A stretch of 8,912 nucleotides of DNA from contig CANJKD010000057.1 in assembly GCA_947474415.1 (NCBI GenBank), positions 1 through 8,912 on the forward strand. The letters are read 5' to 3'. Both the position numbers and the translations under genes were made by a program. Origin of the DNA: Burkholderiales bacterium. Its GTDB lineage: Bacteria; Pseudomonadota; Gammaproteobacteria; Burkholderiales; Burkholderiaceae_C. Below the pieces are notes generated by a model. It ran no database searches, was not told the origin of the DNA, and saw nothing but the letters and a program-made list of their open reading frames with translations. Shown one piece after another: positions 5,947 through 8,912 of the stretch (the stretch's first letter is position 1; every line of letters begins with the position of its first letter).

Positions 5947-5975
5947 ATGACGCGCACGCAAGCGTGACCTAAAGT
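5947..5975 (+). promoter_or_regulatory. candidate promoter with dyad in front of the fdhX-fdhA genes
   Basis: ATGACG (5947-5952) and TAAAGT (5970-5975) are each 4/6 matches to sigma70 boxes with a 17-bp spacer. The spacer contains the dyad CACGC-AA-GCGTG (5955-5966), an operator-like placement. A better -35 (TTGACC, 5938-5943) has no -10 at a proper distance. Further down, TGATC occurs at 6004-6008 and 6024-6028, exactly 20 bp apart. No sigma54 site and no good FNR box were found. The 184-bp gap between the TorD gene and fdhX otherwise holds nothing I can identify. Confidence 0.28.
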
Positions 5976-6063
5976 CGGTGGATACGATGCGCTGCCGAAG
6001 CAATGATCAAAAAATCTGTTCGGTGATCGTTGGGACGGGAAACATTTCTCGAAGGTGGATCAC

Positions 6064-6297
6064 ATGAAGATTGCTGACGCTCTCCAGGCGGCCGGTCGAC
6101 ACACCGGCCTGACGAACCGCCGTACCTTGATGGCCGGTGCCGGCATCGCCGCGACGGCGGCGGTCGCGATGAAAGCGCTGCCGGGGGCCGTGCCCGCCTC
6201 AGTGGCGGCGGCTGTCACGAAAGCCGCGCCGGACACCTGCGGCGGCTACCAGTTGACGGCGCATGTGCGCCGCTACTACGAAACCACCCAAACCTGA
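6064..6297 (+). CDS. FdhX-like small Tat-signal protein (formate dehydrogenase region TAT target, TIGR02811 type)
   Basis: The ATG at 6064 is preceded by GAAGGTGG (6051-6058) at ideal spacing; an in-frame GTG at 6055 lies inside that site and is unlikely to be the start. The product has 77 residues. A twin-arginine motif TNRRTLMAG (17-25) and an Ala-rich hydrophobic region (to about residue 36) make a Tat signal, with possible cleavage after VPA (43-45). The short mature part ends in CGGYQLTAHVRRYYETT, with Cys59. This is the layout of the TIGR02811 family, small proteins encoded just ahead of FDH catalytic subunits; FdhX of Shewanella is an example. Proposed roles include helping export or assemble the enzyme, but none is read from sequence. 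Tat export of so small a chain suggests it travels or folds with a partner (inference). fdhA follows after 41 bp. Confidence 0.88.
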   Translation: MKIADALQAAGRHTGLTNRRTLMAGAGIAATAAVAMKALPGAVPASVAAAVTKAAPDTCGGYQLTAHVRRYYETTQT

Positions 6298-6312
6298 TTC
6301 CCGACTCGCGGC

Positions 6313-6334
6313 GGCCCACCGGGCCTGCAGGAGA
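6313..6334 (+). promoter_or_regulatory. fdhA ribosome binding site with a small upstream stem
   Basis: AGGAGA (6329-6334) lies 4 bp before the ATG at 6339 and is the strongest Shine-Dalgarno sequence in the window. Just before it GGCCC (6313-6317) and GGGCC (6321-6325) form a 5-bp GC stem that could separate fdhX from fdhA on the mRNA. Confidence 0.5.
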
Positions 6335-6338
6335 AACC

Positions 6339-8912
6339 ATGTTGCTCACGCGCAAGACATCTAACGCGGTCTCTGCCGCGTCAATCCGTTCATCGAACCC
6401 GTTGCACTCTTCCCTGGTCGGGAGCCTGGCGCGCGGCGTGTCGCGGGCCATTCCCACGATGGACCGGCGCGCCTTCCTGCGCCGCTCCGGGCTCGGCGTG
6501 GGTGTGGGCCTGGCCAGCGCCGAGCTGACGCTGGTGCAGAAGGCGCAGGCGGCCGACGCCCCCGCTACCGGCGCGAAGGCCGGCATCGAGGTCAAGCGCA
6601 CGGTGTGCGGCCATTGCTCGGTGGGTTGCGCGGTGGATGCGGTGGTCGAGAACGGCGTCTGGGTGCGTCAGGAGCCAGTGTTCGATTCGCCGATCAACCT
6701 GGGCGCGCATTGCGCCAAGGGCGCAGCGTTGCGTGAGCACGGCCACGGCGAGCACCGCCTGAAGTACCCGATGAAGCTGGTGGGCAGCAAGTACCAACGC
6801 ATCTCATGGGACCAGGCGCTCGACGAAATCAGCGCCAAGATGCTCGAACTCAGGAAGCAGAGCGGTCCCGATTCGGTGTTCATCGTCGGCTCCAGCAAGC
6901 ACAACAACGAACAGGCTTACCTGCTGCGCAAGTGGGTCAGCTTCTGGGGCAGCAACAACTGCGACCACCAGGCGCGCATCTGCCATTCCACCACGGTGGC
7001 CGGTGTCGCGAACACCTGGGGCTACGGTGCGATGACGAATTCGTACAACGACATGCGTAACTCGAAGGCCGCGATGTACATCGGCTCGAATGCGGCCGAA
7101 GCGCACCCGGTGTCGATGCTGCACATGCTGCACGCCAAGGAAACCGGCTGCAAGATGATCGTCGTCGACCCGCGCTTCACCCGGACTGCGGCGAAGGCCG
7201 ACGACTACGTGCGCATCCGCTCCGGCACCGACATCCCGTTCATCTTCGGCGTGCTGTACCACGTGTTCCAGAACGGCTGGGAAGACAAGAAGTACATCAA
7301 TGATCGGGTCTACGGCATGGACAAGGTGCGTGCCGAGGTGCTCGCCAAATGGACGCCCGACAAGGTGCTGGAAGCCTGTGGCGTCGATGAAGCGACCTGC
7401 CTGAAGGTGGCGCGCACGCTGGCGGAAAACCGCCCGAGCACCATCGTCTGGTGCATGGGCCAGACCCAGCACACGATCGGCAACGCGATCGTGCGCGCCT
7501 CTTGCATCCTGCAACTCGCACTCGGCAATGTCGGCGTGAGCGGTGGCGGCACCAACATTTTTCGCGGCCACGACAACGTGCAGGGCGCAACCGACGTCGG
7601 CCCGAACCCCGATTCGCTGCCCGGTTACTACGGCCTGGCCGAAGGTGCATGGAAGCACTACGCGAAGGTCTGGGACGTCGACTTCGAGTGGATCAAGAAG
7701 CAGTTCGCGCCCGGCATGATGACCAAGCCGGGCATGACCGTCTCGCGCTGGATCGACGGCGTGCTGGAGAAGAACGAACTCATCGACCAGGACTCGAATT
7801 TGCGCGGGCTGTTCTTCTGGGGCCACGCGCCGAACTCGCAGACGCGCGGCCTGGAGATGAAGAAGGCAATGGACCGGCTCGACCTGCTGGTCGTCATCGA
7901 CCCGTTCCCGTCGGCCACGGCCGCGATGGCGGCCATGCCGGGCAAGCCCGAAGACCTGAACCCGAACCGCGCCACCTACCTGCTGCCGGCCTGCACGCAG
8001 TTCGAAACCAGCGGTTCGTGCACCGCATCGAACCGTTCGCTGCAATGGCGCGAGAAGGTCATCGAGCCGCTCTGGGAATCGCGCACTGACCACATGATCA
8101 TGTACCAGTTGGCGCAGAAACTCGGCTTCGACAAGGAGCTGATGAAGAGCGGCAAGCTGGTGGCGGGCAAGGCCGGCATGATGGAGCCGGAGCCCGAGTC
8201 GCTGCTGCGCGAGATCAACCGCAGCAACTGGACCATCGGCTACACCGGCCAGAGTCCGGAGCGGCTGAAGGCGCATATGCGCAACATGCATGTCTTCGAT
8301 GTGAGGACGCTGAAGGCCAAGGGCGGCATCGACAAGGAAACCGGCTACAAGCTCGACGGCGACTATTTCGGCCTGCCGTGGCCTTGCTACGGCACGCCCG
8401 AGCTGAAACACCCGGGCTCTCCGAACCTCTACGACACGTCGAAGCACGTGATGGAAGGCGGCGGCAACTTCCGTGCTAACTTCGGTGTTGAGCGGGAAGG
8501 TGTGAGCCTGCTCGCGGAAGACGGCTCGTGCTCGAAGGGTTCTGACATCACGACCGGCTACCCCGAGTTCGATCACATCCTGCTGAAGAAGCTCGGCTGG
8601 TGGAACGACCTGACCGATGCGGAGAAGAAGGCGGCCGAGGGCAAGAACTGGAAGACCGATTTGTCGGGCGGAATCCAGCGCGTGGCGCTCACGCATGGCT
8701 GCCACCCGTTCGGCAACGCCAAGGCGCGCGCCGTGGTGTGGAACTTCCCCGATCCGGTTCCTCAGCACCGCGAGCCGCTCTACTCGAATCGGCCCGAGAT
8801 GATTGCGAAGTACCCGACGCACGACGACAAGAAGGCCTTCTGGCGCCTGCCGACGCTGTACAAGAGCGTGCAGGAAAAGAACAAGGACATCGGCAAGCAG
8901 TTCCCGCTGATC
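6339..8912 (+). CDS. fdhA: Formate dehydrogenase catalytic (alpha) subunit, Tat-exported Mo/W-bis-MGD enzyme, 3' end missing
   Basis: The frame is open for 858 codons to the window edge. Relatives run to roughly 950-1000 residues, so the C-terminal dinucleotide-binding domain is mostly missing. The enzyme oxidises formate to CO2 at a bis-molybdopterin centre. It belongs to the membrane-associated periplasmic FdnG/FdhA type, normally with a 4Fe-4S FdhB and a cytochrome b. Residues 42-71 are a Tat signal (DRRAFLRRSG, cleavage probably after AQA at 69-71), preceded by a 40-residue extension starting MLLTRK. Cys90/93/97/125 bind the [4Fe-4S] cluster, followed by Lys127. The metal ligand is Cys215 in ARICHS, where selenocysteine enzymes have Sec, with His216 next to it. 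Arg409 in FRGHDNVQGA corresponds to the catalytic Arg of E. coli FdhF. The strong AGGAGA site fixes the ATG at 6339. A respiratory, quinone-linked role is inferred from the family. Confidence 0.95.
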   Translation, partial: MLLTRKTSNAVSAASIRSSNPLHSSLVGSLARGVSRAIPTMDRRAFLRRSGLGVGVGLASAELTLVQKAQAADAPATGAKAGIEVKRTVCGHCSVGCAVDAVVENGVWVRQEPVFDSPINLGAHCAKGAALREHGHGEHRLKYPMKLVGSKYQRISWDQALDEISAKMLELRKQSGPDSVFIVGSSKHNNEQAYLLRKWVSFWGSNNCDHQARICHSTTVAGVANTWGYGAMTNSYNDMRNSKAAMYIGSNAAEAHPVSMLHMLHAKETGCKMIVVDPRFTRTAAKADDYVRIRSGTDIPFIFGVLYHVFQNGWEDKKYINDRVYGMDKVRAEVLAKWTPDKVLEACGVDEATCLKVARTLAENRPSTIVWCMGQTQHTIGNAIVRASCILQLALGNVGVSGGGTNIFRGHDNVQGATDVGPNPDSLPGYYGLAEGAWKHYAKVWDVDFEWIKKQFAPGMMTKPGMTVSRWIDGVLEKNELIDQDSNLRGLFFWGHAPNSQTRGLEMKKAMDRLDLLVVIDPFPSATAAMAAMPGKPEDLNPNRATYLLPACTQFETSGSCTASNRSLQWREKVIEPLWESRTDHMIMYQLAQKLGFDKELMKSGKLVAGKAGMMEPEPESLLREINRSNWTIGYTGQSPERLKAHMRNMHVFDVRTLKAKGGIDKETGYKLDGDYFGLPWPCYGTPELKHPGSPNLYDTSKHVMEGGGNFRANFGVEREGVSLLAEDGSCSKGSDITTGYPEFDHILLKKLGWWNDLTDAEKKAAEGKNWKTDLSGGIQRVALTHGCHPFGNAKARAVVWNFPDPVPQHREPLYSNRPEMIAKYPTHDDKKAFWRLPTLYKSVQEKNKDIGKQFPLI

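Noticed and set aside
5938..5951. FNR-box-like sequence TTGACCCTGATGAC
   Set aside because: Only about 7 of 10 consensus positions agree, and the second half-site is poor. Chance occurrence is likely.
5910..5972. A 20-codon open frame (MTASNALLRI...) in the gap before fdhX, possible leader peptide
   Set aside because: No ribosome binding site, no regulatory codon run and no attenuator-like hairpin pair next to it.
6804..8822. 672-codon open frame antisense to fdhA
   Set aside because: Length alone is impressive, but composition and lack of motifs mark it as an antisense shadow of fdhA.

Overview
The window looks like a high-GC betaproteobacterial chromosome, most likely Burkholderiales (Leptothrix/Rubrivivax/Comamonadaceae-like). 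That placement rests on GC-rich third codon positions, the style of the ApbC/Mrp protein and the typical formate dehydrogenase (FDH) gene order. It is an inference, not a database result.

Layout, left to right. Bases 1-129 carry, on the minus strand, a fragment of a cupin_8/JmjC-like protein whose N-terminal part is missing. Next is apbC/mrp (245-1336, +), an Fe-S cluster carrier ATPase. A 225-bp intergenic region follows with two strong hairpins, an 84-bp imperfect palindrome that looks like a MITE or dispersed repeat, and a small AT-rich dyad. Then comes a tightly packed plus-strand FDH accessory operon: a DUF3305 protein (1562-2068), a small predicted exported protein (2065-2391), a DUF3306 protein (2388-3035), a 765-residue polyferredoxin (2959-5256) and a TorD-family chaperone (5253-5879). 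After a 184-bp gap with candidate regulatory elements come a 77-residue Tat-signal protein of the FdhX type (6064-6297) and the molybdenum/tungsten FDH catalytic subunit (6339 onward). The catalytic subunit is cut by the window end at codon 858, before its C-terminal domain.

Working together: the catalytic subunit is a Tat-exported, Cys-type (not selenocysteine) FDH with one N-terminal [4Fe-4S] cluster. The TorD-like protein probably holds it in the cytoplasm until cofactor insertion. FdhX is a second, very small Tat substrate beside it. DUF3305, DUF3306 and the polyferredoxin recur beside such enzymes and probably serve maturation or electron transfer, by mechanisms I cannot read from sequence. 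The electron-transfer (FdhB) and cytochrome b (FdhC) subunits would be expected just beyond the right edge.

The least ordinary items are: the small exported protein tiled by GTGA overlaps between DUF3305 and DUF3306; a double-hairpin repeat sitting in frame inside the polyferredoxin gene; a ferredoxin motif in that protein with His in place of one Cys; the 84-bp palindromic element; and the beheaded cupin gene. I see no CRISPR array, tRNA, rRNA, transposase or phage gene.
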